Below the pieces are notes generated by a model. The model was not told the DNA's origin. It made no database searches and saw only the letters and a list, made by a program, of their open reading frames with translations. 64,000 nucleotides of DNA from assembly GCA_016630955.3 (NCBI GenBank), contig CM050000.1, positions 744,001 to 808,000 on the forward strand, given 5' to 3'. Positions 11,105-23,008 of this stretch are shown one piece after another; positions within the stretch are counted from its first letter, which is position 1; the number at the start of each line of letters is the position of its first letter. This DNA comes from Didymella arachidicola. Lineage: Eukaryota > Ascomycota > Dothideomycetes > Pleosporales > Didymellaceae. Both the position numbers and the translations under genes were made by a program.

Positions 11105-11702
11105 TCACTTTGCATGGGTTTTCTGAGGAAGCGTAAACCTTACTCGTCATGCAATCGTTGTATCCACACGCTCACAACTTCGTATCATCGTGCTCTCTTA
11201 GAGGCCCAGATCAACAAGCGATAAAAACAGCCAAAGCCTGGCTGCAAGCACATGGTTTCCATGTCTCAGTCGTCGCGATGCTCTAACTACCCCCGGGGCT
11301 TTCTCGTGATCAGTCATTGCCGCTTTGTCTTGACGCGGTTACTCGATATTTCTGCGCAAGCCTGAAGGTTGTCACAGATGCGTGCAGCCGTTGCGGTATT
11401 CAATTTTAACACAAAGCCGTGGACATAGAGCCGCTCGCCAGAAAAAGATGCATTGCCAGCTCACGACTTTCCAAGCTAGGCAGTTTCCCTTAGCTGCATC
11501 TCTTAAGTTCTTACCTTGCCCTGGTGTCGACTGCATTGGCAAGTGCTGACCTGCCGAAGCGGCGATTTCAGCTATCGTACTGCACGCTTGTCAATACTAA
11601 CAATCCTCACATACTATCGCTACAAGTCACTTACTACCACCGTAATTTCTACTGGCGACACTTTCGTTTTCATCTTTACTGGCATGTACCACCAGAGTCA
11701 GC
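11105..11702. other. Intergenic region between calpain gene and 1043-aa gene
   Basis: About 600 bp with no open frame of note. It should hold the calpain terminator and the promoter of the next gene. Nothing more specific is visible. Confidence 0.5.
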
Positions 11703-14700
11703 ATGGCTAGCGGACACGACTCGAACGATGATCTCTACAGCTATGACGGCTATAACAAAGCCGTAACTGACCTACTGAGGAACTCCGGCGCCCGACAGCC
11801 CAGACAAGACTCCGGAGTGGACTTCGAGACGACGGGCGATGCAATACACAATGAAGCGGTCGGAACCCTTTTCGCATCGCAGGCAGCGGCGGATATTGCA
11901 TCGACAGTGGGACCACCTCTTACCCCACTTCATGCAGTAAATACGAGTACGCAAACACAACCCGGACCTGAGGTCTCGATCTTTGCACGGTACGAGAATC
12001 ATGTTGAGCAAACCAGTAAGGGCGCTAATCAGACCATCGACGATCTACGGGAATGGCTCGAAAAGTTCAAGCTACACCAAGCGGCGCATACTAGTGACCA
12101 GGTAGTTGCCGGCATTGATACTGAGGTACCGCCTCACTCTCTTCGCAAACGGTCGCTTAGCGTTCAAAATGCAAACGCCATTGCATCGCAAGTTCCACGA
12201 TTCTGCTCAGCGGGCGGCTCCATCGATAACAGCCCTAATTCGACGATACACGAGCCGAATGTTGCCGACACAGAGGTCTTTGCGGTGAACGAGCGCCTAA
12301 ACCTGCTAATGTCAGATGCCTTGCCGATGCTGCCGCCGGAGATGACGGGCGAGCGGGACGAAAGACAGCACGCACGCGAAGAGTACGATTGCATCGACAG
12401 AGCACGTGTCATCCGTCTCGACTTCGAGGAGCGATTGGCTCAAGCTCGAGCCACCAACTTAGAGGTTGCCGTAAATGAATGGGCAGACGCAGAAGAAGAT
12501 CGTAGACATGCCGAGACCTATTGGTCAACGTATGAGCCGCCGAGCAACTGGCCGGAGTATGTGTCGCCTGGAGGCCTTGAAAGCTGGCTGGAAGCTTCTG
12601 TCATCAAAGAGCTGCATCATTCCGAAGAGCTCATGATTGAAGTGTACGCGAACATCAAGTACAAAGACTCAAGAAATTACATCATACCTCGGCATTGGGA
12701 TATGACAGACCGTCCACGTCGAACTCGGCTTTACAGCAACACATACTACTTCCTAAAGTACATGTGGCGCGAAAGGAGAGTTTTCTGCCTGATCGAAGAG
12801 CGTCTGGGGGATTTGCGAGGGGGGCAATCCTCGCAGTCCAAATCAGATATTGTAAAAGAGATGAAGTACCTCGAAAAGACCGCAGATCTCCGGACGGACG
12901 CTGAAAGAGACTACTATGATCTCATGCGCGACTTTTTGAACTGGGCCATAGCGTTCACCACTCTTGAATACCGAGACGTGGCAAACGGAGGTCCAAAGCC
13001 CACAAGGCGATACGCGCTTACAGACGATATACCGAACGATCTCGTGGAGGATGTTATCAAGGACAACGAAGAGATAGGTCTGATAGAGCGGTATGAGCGA
13101 CTGCGAAATCTGGAACAAGAGTATTTTCCAGAGCGCTTCGTACTCGATCCATGGCCGCCAAAGGATCCGCCGATCCAAACACCAACCCAGACGGAGGCTC
13201 CATGCACGCCTAGAGGGCGAAAAATACCCAAGCGAAAGTGAGTGCTCTCGTTGCGATCAGGACCGTCGATTTACTGACTACCTCCAGCGTTTTGGACGCA
13301 ATAGACATCGGCGATAATGACCCGGAACCACTCCAGCTTAGTGCAAGGCTCATGCAAACGCTACCTCGATCCTTCAGTCCGCAAAATGCTCAATTTTTCA
13401 GAGTGAAGTATAGAGCGACCTCAGTGCCGACTCTTGATAGAGAGATGCTTGGGGAGCCAACCTCACCATTGAAACCACCCGAAACTGATCAATTGCGTCC
13501 ACCTAAAGCGAAGCTGAAGTTGCCGTTCCGCATGAAACATCTTCCAGGAGAAATACGTAGAAACACGCCCGAGCCAATGGCTCTCTCTACATCGGGCAAG
13601 TCTACAATGGCACGTCCAAGATACAACTCTCGAACGGGTAGCTACATCAGCGGTAGGTTTACTCTTCCCTAAAAATTTTAACAAACCTCACAACTATCCC
13701 CAAGTTCAAAAGAACATCAATGATTGATCAATGTTTTAGAGAGTCTTTGGAGACGACACAACCCTCCACGAAACTTTCGGTCTCTTCAGCGGGTCAAGCG
13801 CGCGCGATCATTTCAGGAACCATGGACACAGGACAACATTGACATGGCAGAGGAGCGCAGTCGGCGAAAAGATCTCAATGACCTGTATCAACGCCAACGC
13901 TCAGCAGATCCTGAGAGTCGGTTTCTCAAGGCCCTTCAATCTACGCCAGCTATGTGCTAACTTTACAACGTAGTTGTCAGCAATTACTGGCAGATGCTGC
14001 GTGAGCTCTCATTGCGTGCTTCGCTCTACTGGGTTGAGCCTACCCACATTGGACAAGGCCGGGTGCGCAATGTGGTCAGTAGAGGCTCACTACGGATCGT
14101 GCTTCCAGACGCCTCGAAAACGGACCCCCATGAGAACTTCAGGGATATGTTAGATGCTGACGACTTCAACCGCCCTGAGGATCAGAGTTTCTTAGATGTA
14201 CTCGGAGACCACGATCCGCGCATACGCGCTGAATCTATCCAAAGTCCGGCAGAACATATGCAAGATTCAGACATACGCGTCATTGATTTCGCTTCGCGAG
14301 CAAACAGCAACAACCCGCAAGACGTCTCTGGAATCATCGATCCTGCGTATTTGATCAAGCAAATCGAAGATATAGATGACTCACACAAGAGACGTAAGCT
14401 CACAGTCAACCCGAGAGTTGCATTGTGGGTCGATGTTCAGATTTGCTGACATGAGAAGCAGAGCCCTTACCAACGCCTCGTGAGAAGCCAGTGTGGTGGG
14501 CCTCAAATGCAGAACATGATAGCGAAAAGACGTCTGGAGTCACGGCCACCGAAACCGTGGGACCAAGTATCGAAAGCGACGTGAAAGAAGGGGTACCCGA
14601 AGACGAAGACGACCAGATTGGGCTCTTTCAACGCCCTCTCAGCCGTCTGGAGAACCGCATCAAAGACCGATCTGAGGTTGATATGACAGAGGACGAAAGT

Positions 14701-15096
14701 TCTGGTTCAAATACTGACGAGTATTTCAACGCACCAGAACCTGATATATTTCACGACGCACCAGAACAGTCAGAGCCGATACCTCCAGTAGATGGTAGTA
14801 CAGTTGAAGCTCAGGCTTCTGGTGGATTAGAAGCTAAAACCGTCGGTACCGTAACTGAGCACGTCCAACACGATGAAGACGGACCCGAGGCCGTTGGAAG
14901 AATAACTGATGATGATCTTTCATCAGCGCAGCAGGCGGATCCGGTAGAGCGACCGCCGGGCAGAGTGCAGCAGATCATCGAGAGACAGCCATCGCTGACA
15001 CCTGAGGAAATCGACGGATACGAGACAGAGGAGGAAGATCTACAAAGGCAGTCATTGAGCCGGACGAGGAGGAGCACACACGCATCACGATATTGA
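11703..15096 (+). CDS. Large five-exon protein of unknown function
   Basis: Exons 11703-13237, 13288-13652, 13740-13916, 13974-14393 and 14462-15096 join in phase to a 1043-aa protein. The introns are 50, 87, 57 and 68 bp, most with CTGAC/CTAAC branch sites; the third donor (GTCGGT at 13917) is weak and is the least certain border. I recognise no family. The N-terminal third is polar. Residues about 220-500 form a helical, charged and tryptophan-rich region (for example EWADAEEDRRHAETYW). The middle is basic and proline-rich, and the last 200 residues are very acidic (EDEDDQ, TEDESSGSNTDE), suggesting a disordered tail. There is no signal peptide or membrane segment. It may be restricted to a fungal lineage. 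Each exon is open in a single frame, which supports the model. Confidence 0.7.
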
Positions 15097-16807
15097 TCAG
15101 ATTGCTCTTGATCATATGGAGGCCCGATAGCATGTGAATCTCCGTTGAGTAGCTATGATGGAAGGCACCAGTACTGATTACTATTCATCAAGCCCAATGA
15201 CTACAATCCTTTCGAGATGCATCCGTCTTCACCTGCTGGCATTCCTGGCAATTGAAAATGACGTCGAAGGTCAGCAGTCAACAATCGCGGGTCACACCAC
15301 AGGACATGGCCACATAAGAACCTAGTGGACAGGATCAGAACACTTGAAGAACATCAGAGATTAAAGAACTTATTTTAGGCTCTGGGGGGATTAGGGCAAG
15401 CTAGCACACACGACAGCTGAATTGAAAATATTGCAGTCGCAAATCACGAGGCAACCGTGCCTTTAGGAGCCTTTAACAACGGCGCTCATACCAGACTTTG
15501 AGTACGGCATGCATACAGGAAGAGAATCCGAGGAGCACACACATAGGCAAATACGTAACATCTATAGACGTGATGTACAGACTCGTAGGTAGAAGCTAGA
15601 CAACGCCAGGCCTCTGTGGACAGGTTGCGCTACCGACTCACATCAGCACCGCGTCGGCTGTCTGTCACGCCTGTCACTCCAAATGGCACCAGAAAGCTAT
15701 CGAAATAGCTCAATTGCAGCTTCAAATGATCGAAATAGGTCGCAGAAACTGCTATTGCATGTCTCTATATAGTAATTTAGAGACTCAATGACGGATGGCG
15801 CGTGTTGACCCGGCACGCCTAGCGGCATGCCCAAGGAATTTCGGAAACAGTCATATCAAAATATGTATTCTCTGTTGCTGGCCTATACCTAACTATAATC
15901 TCCCTTCTCTACTAGCCCTCTCTGTTCTTCCTCTACAGCCTATTATTACATCGCATTGCATCCTATGTCTATGTCCATGTCCTCCCTTCTATAACGCCTT
16001 CTTGCTCGTCTAATTTATTCCTGTCCTTAGTGCACTAGATTAAATAAGCACTACTAAGCCTTCTCCCTTTAGGTCCTATTTTCCCTACAGCAGCATAATT
16101 TGTTTCATCCCTATACGCATGCGACGCGCACCACGTCTCTACTTGTTTCACATCCCCTTCGGTGTCCATGCCTCTGATTACAAACAACTGTGCCGGACGG
16201 TACTCCGCATGAGCCACGTATCGTCAAAGGTCATTCAGGCAAAGGAGCATTCGGGCCTGTCGGCGAGGAAGCGAGTAGGAGGCGGCGGAGGGTGCTGGGC
16301 GCGGGGAAAATGAGAAGGGGGAAGGTTCGCCGAGTGTGTGTCGCGGAGTGTGTGTCGCGGAGTGTGTGAGAGTCGTTCGACGGTGCTTTTGGCGGGCATA
16401 ATGGCGGGGAGGGAACTGAGATTGCGTGGATGGGTTGGATTGGTACGGAGATCGCTGTTGGGAAAGATTATAAGGTTACGTGTTGGGGCAGGATCCAAAG
16501 AGTCAGTTGTAGACAATTCAAACACATGATTTCAATCGTGACCCTCTTTTTATTTTCTACATTTGTTTCTGATCTTTTTGTCTTCTCCCAATCAAAGACT
16601 CACCTGGTCTGAATTGATTGTCTCTTGTGTTGTGTGTGTGCGTTTAATCTTTGTTACCCTGCTCTCAATCTACTCTCAATCTACCGCCTGGACTGTTGTC
16701 TCGACGACTGCCAATTTATTTATTGTTCTGGTTATATTCAAGTTTCGCGATCCAACCCAGACGAAGGTTCAGCGCATTCGAGAAATCCAGCATACAAGTC
16801 GGTCAAG
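15097..16807. other. Intergenic region with weak repeat remnants
   Basis: About 1.7 kb without a supported gene. From about 15860 to 16130 the DNA is C/T-rich on the plus strand with many TA steps, and looks like decayed repeat sequence. A minus-strand frame at 16035-16217 might be a remnant of a protein but no family is recognised. A 14-bp tandem repeat lies at 16331-16370. The last 200 bases lead into the secreted-protein gene. Confidence 0.4.
16331..16370. repeat. Short tandem repeat, 14-bp unit
   Basis: Nearly three copies of GAGTGTGTGTCGCG follow one another. It is a simple tandem repeat; no function is evident. Confidence 0.7.
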
Positions 16808-17391
16808 ATGAAGACATTCACTTTTCTTGCCATGATCGCTGGCGCTTCCGCGCTCGCTTTCCCGCCATTTAGGTTCAAGGCGTCGCCCAGGGCCGCACCC
16901 GCCGCACCCGCGACCAACTGCACCGCCGTGCAGAACCAGCTGGCAGCTGGTATCCAAGAAAATCTCGACATTCAAGCTCAAGAACTGGTTGGGTACGTCA
17001 TATCCCAGAGTTCCATTCCACTACAATTGGTTCTGCCCTCCCAGCTGTCTATCTGTAAGCTAACATATCATGCAGTGTTCAGGCGCTCAAGCTCCAAAGT
17101 GGAACAGCCGGCTTCGAAAAGAAGCAGCAAGAAGTCCTCAGCATCCAGCAGAAGGGCATCACGATCCGCGCCAACAACCAGAAACTGGCCGCGGAAATCA
17201 ATAGTCCTGCAACCGCTGGACTCGCGACCGTAGCTGCAGCGCAAACAAAGGAGATGATGCAGGTCATGAGTCTCAAGGGAACAGCCGCGGACAATGCGAC
17301 TTTGGCAGAGTTGGTGCAAGAAGTGCGCGATGGAACTGGGCAGAACGAGAAGAACCTTGTTGCAGCTCAAGGACAGGTGTGTGGGAAATAG
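16808..17391 (+). CDS. Small secreted protein, candidate effector or cell-wall protein
   Basis: Two exons (16808-16992 and 17076-17391) joined over an 83-bp intron with a GTACGT donor, GCTAAC branch site and TGCAG acceptor give 166 aa. The first 17 residues (MKTFTFLAMIAGASALA) form a clear signal peptide. The mature protein is rich in alanine, glutamine and lysine and mostly helical in character. It contains only two cysteines, one near the start of the mature chain (TNCTAV) and one four residues from the end (VCGK), which could pair. No enzymatic motif is visible. The location beside an AT-rich, transposon-rich block is typical of fungal effector candidates, but that role is an inference. 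The alternative is a structural wall-associated protein. A final intron starting at GTGTGTGG near the stop cannot be excluded. Confidence 0.72.
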
Positions 17392-17479
17392 AGAGACATG
17401 CGGAAAGGCAGCGATGTACGATGGGGATGGAAGATTAATTGTAGGGTGCGAGTCCATGCTAGAGGAAAACATCACTTTA

Positions 17480-17690
17480 TTCTTAGTCTATAATTTTTTT
17501 TAAAATGTTAGTCTAGTTAGGTGATATAGCATATTATAGCTATGCATACTTACACATAATATAGAGATATTAAGACATACTAAAAGATATAACAGAGGTA
17601 TTATATACTATATAGACCTTCCTACTATAGATTTAACTAATCTATCTATTAGTATAACTCTCTCAATACAAGAGCTATAAAATACCTCTT
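17480..17690. repeat. AT-rich patch, possible RIP-mutated repeat remnant
   Basis: This stretch is strikingly rich in TA steps (TATATA, ATATAG, TATTAT) compared with all neighbours. It borders the broken hydrolase gene that contains TGG-to-stop changes. Repeat-induced point mutation of an old repeat is a likely cause, but no parent element can be named. Confidence 0.45.
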
Positions 17691-18338
17691 CTCGGCCCTT
17701 ACCAATTTGCAAGACCTCGATACCCGTAACCTTGCTCGCAAATGTACTCGCAGCCGCACAATCTCATCGGGTTGACTTAGAAACGGCGAGTGACTACTCC
17801 TCAACTCCTAATGCACCACACTCGCCCCCATCGACCTTGCCATCCCCACATGCGCCCGCTGCACCACGACCGGGAGACCATTGTCTTCAATGGTTCCAAT
17901 ATACCAAATTGATACACCCAGTCAGCCAACATATGAGTACTGTCCGCCTTCAAATATACTCTTCAGGCTCTGCGGTGTAAGTTGAGTGACCCACTCCGTT
18001 GCTTCTTCTGCGGGCAAATCATGGTAGAACAGCTGTGCAGGAGGCTTGACGATTTCGGCAAAGCCAGTGACCTTGTTTACGCGTCACGCCGGGGGCAGAA
18101 TGTGGAAGGGCGGGTCCATGAAAGATAGGCCTGTGAGGGTGAAGCCGGAGGCGATGAGAACGAGGCCGATAATGCGGCCTTGACCTGGGGAAGAAGAGGT
18201 GAAGTTGCGGATTGCGCCGTTGGCTACCATGCCACCCTAAGAGTGCGCTATGAGGACTACATCTCTGCCGCGGGAGGTCTCGCTTGAGATGGCGGTGTGA
18301 CAGGCATCGAGGTCGTCTTTAAAGCTTGCGTTGGGTCA

Positions 18339-18351
18339 CCACTTGTGGAAC
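18339..18351. repeat. LINE target-site duplication, first copy
   Basis: CCACTTGTGGAAC, at the 5' border of LINE copy 1. The hydrolase reading frame runs up to this point on the minus strand. Confidence 0.85.
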
Positions 18352-19276
18352 TAGGCATCGAAGGAAACGAAGCGGCAGACAGGCTGGCGAACCTAGAAGC
18401 CCAGCACCCATCACCCCCGACTGGAAAAGCCGCTATGCCTACACTCTCAGGCATCAAGTCAGTTGCCCGCCAAGCACTGCACGATACACAGCAGACCTGG
18501 TGGTCTAAGAAGGAAGAAAGCCTCTCTACATGGTACAAAAGATGGGAGTTGGGCTACTCACTTCACAGCAGACTACCGGAACTAGACCTACCAAGAGCCA
18601 TCTTGGCTAGACTGCTCGCAATTCGATCTATGCACGGCGACTTCGCCTGGTACCACCGAAAGTTCAGTCATAACGACGCAACACTCACCTGCTCATGCGG
18701 GCTTGACAAGACACCAGAGCACCTTGCGCTCTGCCGCAAGACCCTAGGGGCCTTTGGCCGATGGCCACTTCGACCTTCCATACCACCATCCAGCCGGAGC
18801 GATGGCCTAGCGTATACTGCCGTGCTGATTGGGGACCCAGAGGCTTTCGAAGCCTTTACCCAACTCACACAGTACTACACCAAGGTCTGCCTCCGGTAGC
18901 TTACCCTGTACTGCAACAGCAGCAAACACCCGTACTCTTTCCCTACTTTCCCTCTTACTCTCCTTCTTACTCCCCCCCTTCTTCTCTCCTCCACTCTCCC
19001 TCCCCCTCTTTCCCACTCTTACGGCGCTCAAATGCCTCTGAACACACACTAAGGATTCACCCTAATGTACACAAATCGCTCAGTCTCCCCAACTGGAAGG
19101 GGAGCTGTAGTTCTGAAATGGTAGCAATACCCGCGCAGGCAAGAAATGCTTTCTAAGGGAGTGTATCAGCACTGTAATTCCATAGCTTAGCACGTCGTAT
19201 ATGCCCTTCGGGAGGCGAGATGGTGGACTTATTCCCCATCAACCAGACGTAAAATGAATACCAACCAACCAACCAA
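18352..19276 (+). mobile_element. 5'-truncated LINE (non-LTR retrotransposon), copy 1
   Basis: Only the last 925 bp of the element are present. They encode the end of the RNase H-like region and the C-terminal part of a LINE polyprotein (open to 18899; GNEAADRLANLEAQ, then CSCGLDKTPEHLALC), followed by a 3' untranslated region and an AACC-repeat tail. It is flanked by perfect 13-bp duplications at 18339-18351 and 19277-19289. Sequence is roughly 85% like copy 2 by eye. The heavy 5' truncation and short direct repeats are standard for target-primed reverse transcription. It interrupts the hydrolase pseudogene. Confidence 0.88.
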
Positions 19277-19289
19277 CCACTTGTGGAAC
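19277..19289. repeat. LINE target-site duplication, second copy between the two LINEs
   Basis: The same CCACTTGTGGAAC sits between the AACC tail of copy 1 and the truncated 5' end of copy 2. It serves as right repeat of copy 1 and left repeat of copy 2. Confidence 0.85.
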
Positions 19290-22200
19290 CACTGTGCCGG
19301 ACACGTCCTTGACCTTACTTTCTCCAACATCCCATTTGCCCAGTCTGCTGTTGATGCTAGCATGCACAGCGGGTCAGACCACGAGACGATAGTAACCTCT
19401 GTCTCCACTTCCACACTCAGTACTCCGCACGTAGACCAGTATCACTATAGAGTCCCAGAGGCATGCCTACCAAAGTTCACTGGGCTAGTAGAAATAGGCG
19501 TCCAGAGCATCCCAGATCCGTGTGCAGCACAGGATGCGGAACAACTAGACAACTGTGTTGCGCTGCTAACAGAGACTGTGCAGCATTCTATACAGACAGC
19601 AGGCAAGCTCGACCGCAAGGAAGGACGCGCTGCGCCATGGTGGACCAAGGAGTGCAAGACTGCCTACCAAGCCCACAAACGCGCTCGACAGCCCTGCTCA
19701 GGCAGACCTCCGCTAGAAGAAACAAGAGCCTTCAAAACTACAGTTAGACAGGCTAAAAGGCAATACTGGAGGCATGTCATCGACAACGCTAAGGACGACA
19801 AGGACCTATTCAAGGTCATCGCCTGGCATAAGCTCACACCAGAGAATCAGAACACTCCTCTTATCATAGACAACAGGACAATATCTGACCCCCTAGAGAA
19901 GGCTGAGGCACTTAGAGAGGAAGTCCTTAATCGGTACACAGCGGATGACGATCTCAGCCACTATCCAGATCAGGAGACTGCGGCCCCTCTCCCGTGGAGC
20001 ACACACATCTCACTAGAGGAGTCTGAGCGAAACACCATAGGGGTCTCTAGCACCTCTCCAGGGACCGACCGCTCTACAGTGCGACTGCTCCGCGCCTGCT
20101 GGGTCCAGGTGGGAGAACTCATACGACGGATCTTCCAGCAGTGCCTCGAACTCAACCACTTTCCTGCACAATGGAAGCTGGCAGAAGTAGCCATGATACC
20201 TAAGGTAGGAAAGAAAGACCGAACGTCACCCCGGTCATGGAGGCCTATAGCACTCCTCTCCTGCATTGGAAAGGGGCTCGAACGAACAGTAGCTAGAAGA
20301 ATCGCGTGGACTGCTATGACCTACAAGATCCTCAGCCCCCAACATGGAGGCGCCCTCCCAAAGCGCTCTGCTGTAGACCTTACTGCAGCATTCACTCATG
20401 ACACAGAGGCTGCGCGGGCAAAAGGCCAGCATGTCACAATGGTCACCTTAGACGTGCAAGGCGCCTTTGACGCTCTCCTCAAGAACCGCCTGCTTCACTG
20501 GATGGCCCAACAGGGATGGCCACAAAGGACCATCCTGTTTGTCAACTCTTTCCTCACTGATCGAAGGGTCCAAGTCCGCCTAGGCCAAGTCACTACTCCT
20601 AGCTACCCAGTCGCCTGCGGCACACCGCAGGGCTCGCCTCTCTCCCCAGTCCTGTACACACTGTACCTGGCAGAGCTGCTGTCTATGGACACAAAGAAGA
20701 GATTCGGATACGCAGATGACATATGCTTATACCAGGCCTCACACTCCCTAGATGAGAACGTACAGCTCCTGGCAGCGGACCTACGACAGATAAGAGCATG
20801 GGGTACAGCTAACAAGGTCACCTTTGCCCCGGAAAAACAGGAAATGATCCACCTCACTCGACAAAAGAGCAGCTACGCGCCACCCTGTGTGGTAGACGAG
20901 CAGCTTACAATCAACCCAGTCTTACCAAGTGGGTCAAGAACTCAGCCCGCCCTCCGATGGCTAGGGATCTGGTTTGACCGCAAGCTTACCTTCAAGCGGC
21001 ACGTAGCCACACACAACGCAAAGGCAGCCAAGGTGGCCTACCACATCCGCAACCTCGCAAACACGGCCCACGGACCACCAGCCAGCTCTCTCCGCAAGGC
21101 CACTATTGCCTGCGTATATCCGACCCTTCTGTATGGGGCCGAGTGCTGGTACAGAGGCCGTACTAAACCTCCACGCACACTGAAACCTGGCAGACCAGCA
21201 GAAGTCAGCACCTATGTCGGATGGCATATAGCTGTTATGGACAAAACACTAGCTATAGCAGCAAGGGGCATCCTCCCAGTGTGGCGAACAACCCCTACTG
21301 CTACTCTCTTCCGAGACGCCGGCCTACCCTCAGCTGCCAACGCGCTAGAAGAAGCCAAACTCCGCTTTGCAATACATCTACGCACTGTAGATGCAAAACA
21401 CCCACTTGCCGGCCGTATGGCAGCTATCAGGATGAGTATAGGCAGGACAGCTGGAAAGCTGCAACGAATGCAGACCAAAGTCCAGTATCTAGGATCGCTT
21501 CTGCCTGAGATACCAAGGACAATACTGACAGCCCCCCACTACTCGCCTGGCTGCCAAACAGACCCAACGATGGGCGTAGACAAAGAGACCGCAGCGAAGG
21601 CCTTTAAAGAATGGTAGGCCCACCTCCCACCCTTAGACGTGACTATCTTCTCAGATGGCTCTAAGCAGTACAAAAGGAAGGAGAAAAGCGGGTCACCTAC
21701 GGCTTTGCCGTGTACCAGGACGGAAAACAACTTTATACTGGACGCGGGTCGCTTCACCCTACCTCACACGTCTTTGACGCGGAAGCAGTAGGCGCATGGA
21801 GGGGCCTCCAGCACACCATAAGACAACCACCGCTCCGCACTCGCCGAATCTGGCTGTGCATAGACAGCACCTCCGTCATATGGTGCCTGAAGGGCAGCGC
21901 ATCCCCTACCTCTTAATGGGCCTTCCTGGGGTGTCACGGCGCTATGGAGACCCACGACGTCTCCATCAAATGGGCCCCGGGGCACCTGGGCATTGAAGGA
22001 ATCGAAGCGGCAGATAGGCTGGCAGACCTAGAAGCCCATTACCCGCCACTCCCTACTGGAAAGGCTGCTATGCCTACACTCTCAGGCATTAAGTCAGTAG
22101 CCCGCAAGACACTACAACACACACAACAGACCTGGTGGTCTAAAAAGAGGGCTAAGCTCTCAAAATGGTACAAAAGATAGGACTTAGGCTACTTACTAAA

Positions 22201-22534
22201 CAGCAGACTACCTGAGTTAGACCTACCAAGAGCCACCCTAGCTAAACTGCTCTCCATCCGATCTATGCACAGCGACTTCGCTTGGTACCACCGAAAGTTC
22301 AGTCACAACGACGCAACACTCACCTGCTCATGCAGACGCGACAAGACGCCAGAACACCTTGCGCTCTGCCGCAAGACCATAGGAGCTTTTAGCCGATGGC
22401 CACTTCGACCAGCTATACCACCGTCCAGCCGGAACGATGGCCTAGCGTATACTGCTGCGCTGATTGGGGATCCAGAGGCTTTTGAAGCATTTACCCAACT
22501 CACACAGTACTACACCAAAGTCTGCCCCCGATAG
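19290..22534 (+). pseudogene. LINE reverse transcriptase/RNase H polyprotein, broken
   Basis: The frame is open to 21617 and holds a full reverse transcriptase: conserved LDVQGAFD (first catalytic aspartate), GTPQGSPLSP and FGYADDICLY with the YADD catalytic pair. It then meets TAG at 21615-21617 after KAFKEW. The following RNase H part (VTIFSDGSK, then HVFDAEAVGAWRGL, WAPGHLGIEGIEAADRLADL) is spread over two frames with a frameshift near 21665 and stops near 21915 and 22178. The tail has a cysteine cluster (CSCRRDKTPEHLALC). Without ORF1, a full endonuclease and an intact RNase H it cannot be autonomous. Confidence 0.85.
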
Positions 22535-22874
22535 CTTACCTAGTGCTGCAACAGCAGCAAACAGCCGTACTATTTCCTTACTCTCCTTCTTACTCTCCCT
22601 CTCCCTCTCTCCCACTTCTCTGGCATTTACCTGCCTCTGAACACACACGAGGGATCCACCCTAATGTACACAAATTGCTCAGTCTCCCCAACTGGACGGG
22701 GAGCTGTAGTTCTGACATGGTGCAATACCCGCGTACGCAAGAAATGCTTTCTAAGGTAGTGTGTTAGCACTGTAATTCCATAGCTTAGCACGTCGTATAT
22801 GCCCTTCGGGAGGCGAGATGATGGACTTAATCCTCATCAACTAGACGTAAAATGAATACCAACCAACCAACCAA
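19290..22874 (+). mobile_element. 5'-truncated LINE (Tad-like non-LTR retrotransposon), copy 2
   Basis: About 3.6 kb of a LINE in plus orientation. It starts inside the endonuclease domain (SGSDHETIV near its start, the end of that fold), so ORF1 and most of the endonuclease are missing. It continues through reverse transcriptase, RNase H and a CCHC-like C-terminal part to an AACC-repeat tail. The flanking 12-bp copies at 19277-19288 and 22875-22886 differ by one base. The 3' region repeats that of copy 1. The element lies directly after copy 1 in the same orientation and at the same target, giving a tandem arrangement. Confidence 0.88.
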
Positions 22875-22886
22875 CCACCTGTGGAA
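22875..22886. repeat. LINE target-site duplication, third copy
   Basis: CCACCTGTGGAA follows the AACC tail of copy 2, one base different from the other two copies. Beyond it the hydrolase N-terminal coding part resumes on the minus strand. Confidence 0.8.
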
Positions 22887-23008
22887 GGGAGGGAGAAGGA
22901 TGTGCATGTGATACTGTGTTGCTCCCGTAAGATTTTCATGACCTTTGTGTAGCATGTCGGTCGATTCCAGGCGCCAGGCGTGAAGAGCAGCGTTAGTTGG
23001 CTGGACAT

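Larger units (their letters stand above)
17640..23008 (-). pseudogene. Alpha/beta-hydrolase gene split by two LINEs and carrying stop codons
   Basis: On the minus strand the first 45 codons lie at 23008-22875 (MSSQLTLLFTPGAWNRP, ending LPSTGG) and the rest at about 18351-17640. Together they read as an alpha/beta-hydrolase of the HGAW/GHSxGG type (FTPGAW, then VVLIAHS and GGMVANGAIRNF, later ATEWVTQLTPQSLK and RSSHSPFLSQPDE). Two LINEs fill the 4.5-kb gap. Further damage is visible: TAG at 18237-18239 directly after the nucleophile serine (AHS-stop-GG), TGA at 18084-18086 and 17922-17924, TAG at 17808-17810, and probably one single-base loss near 18333. At least two stops fit TGG-to-TGA changes (PA-stop-RVNK and YVG-stop-LGV), as RIP produces. 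The gene is certainly dead. Its former substrate is unknown. Confidence 0.85.

Noticed and set aside
16035..16217. 60-codon minus-strand frame that may be a transposase remnant
   Set aside because: It is too short and too degenerate to assign. It is noted only as a possible repeat remnant.
17732..18300. Plus-strand open frames across this segment as possible genes
   Set aside because: The minus strand reads clearly as the C-terminal half of an alpha/beta-hydrolase remnant.
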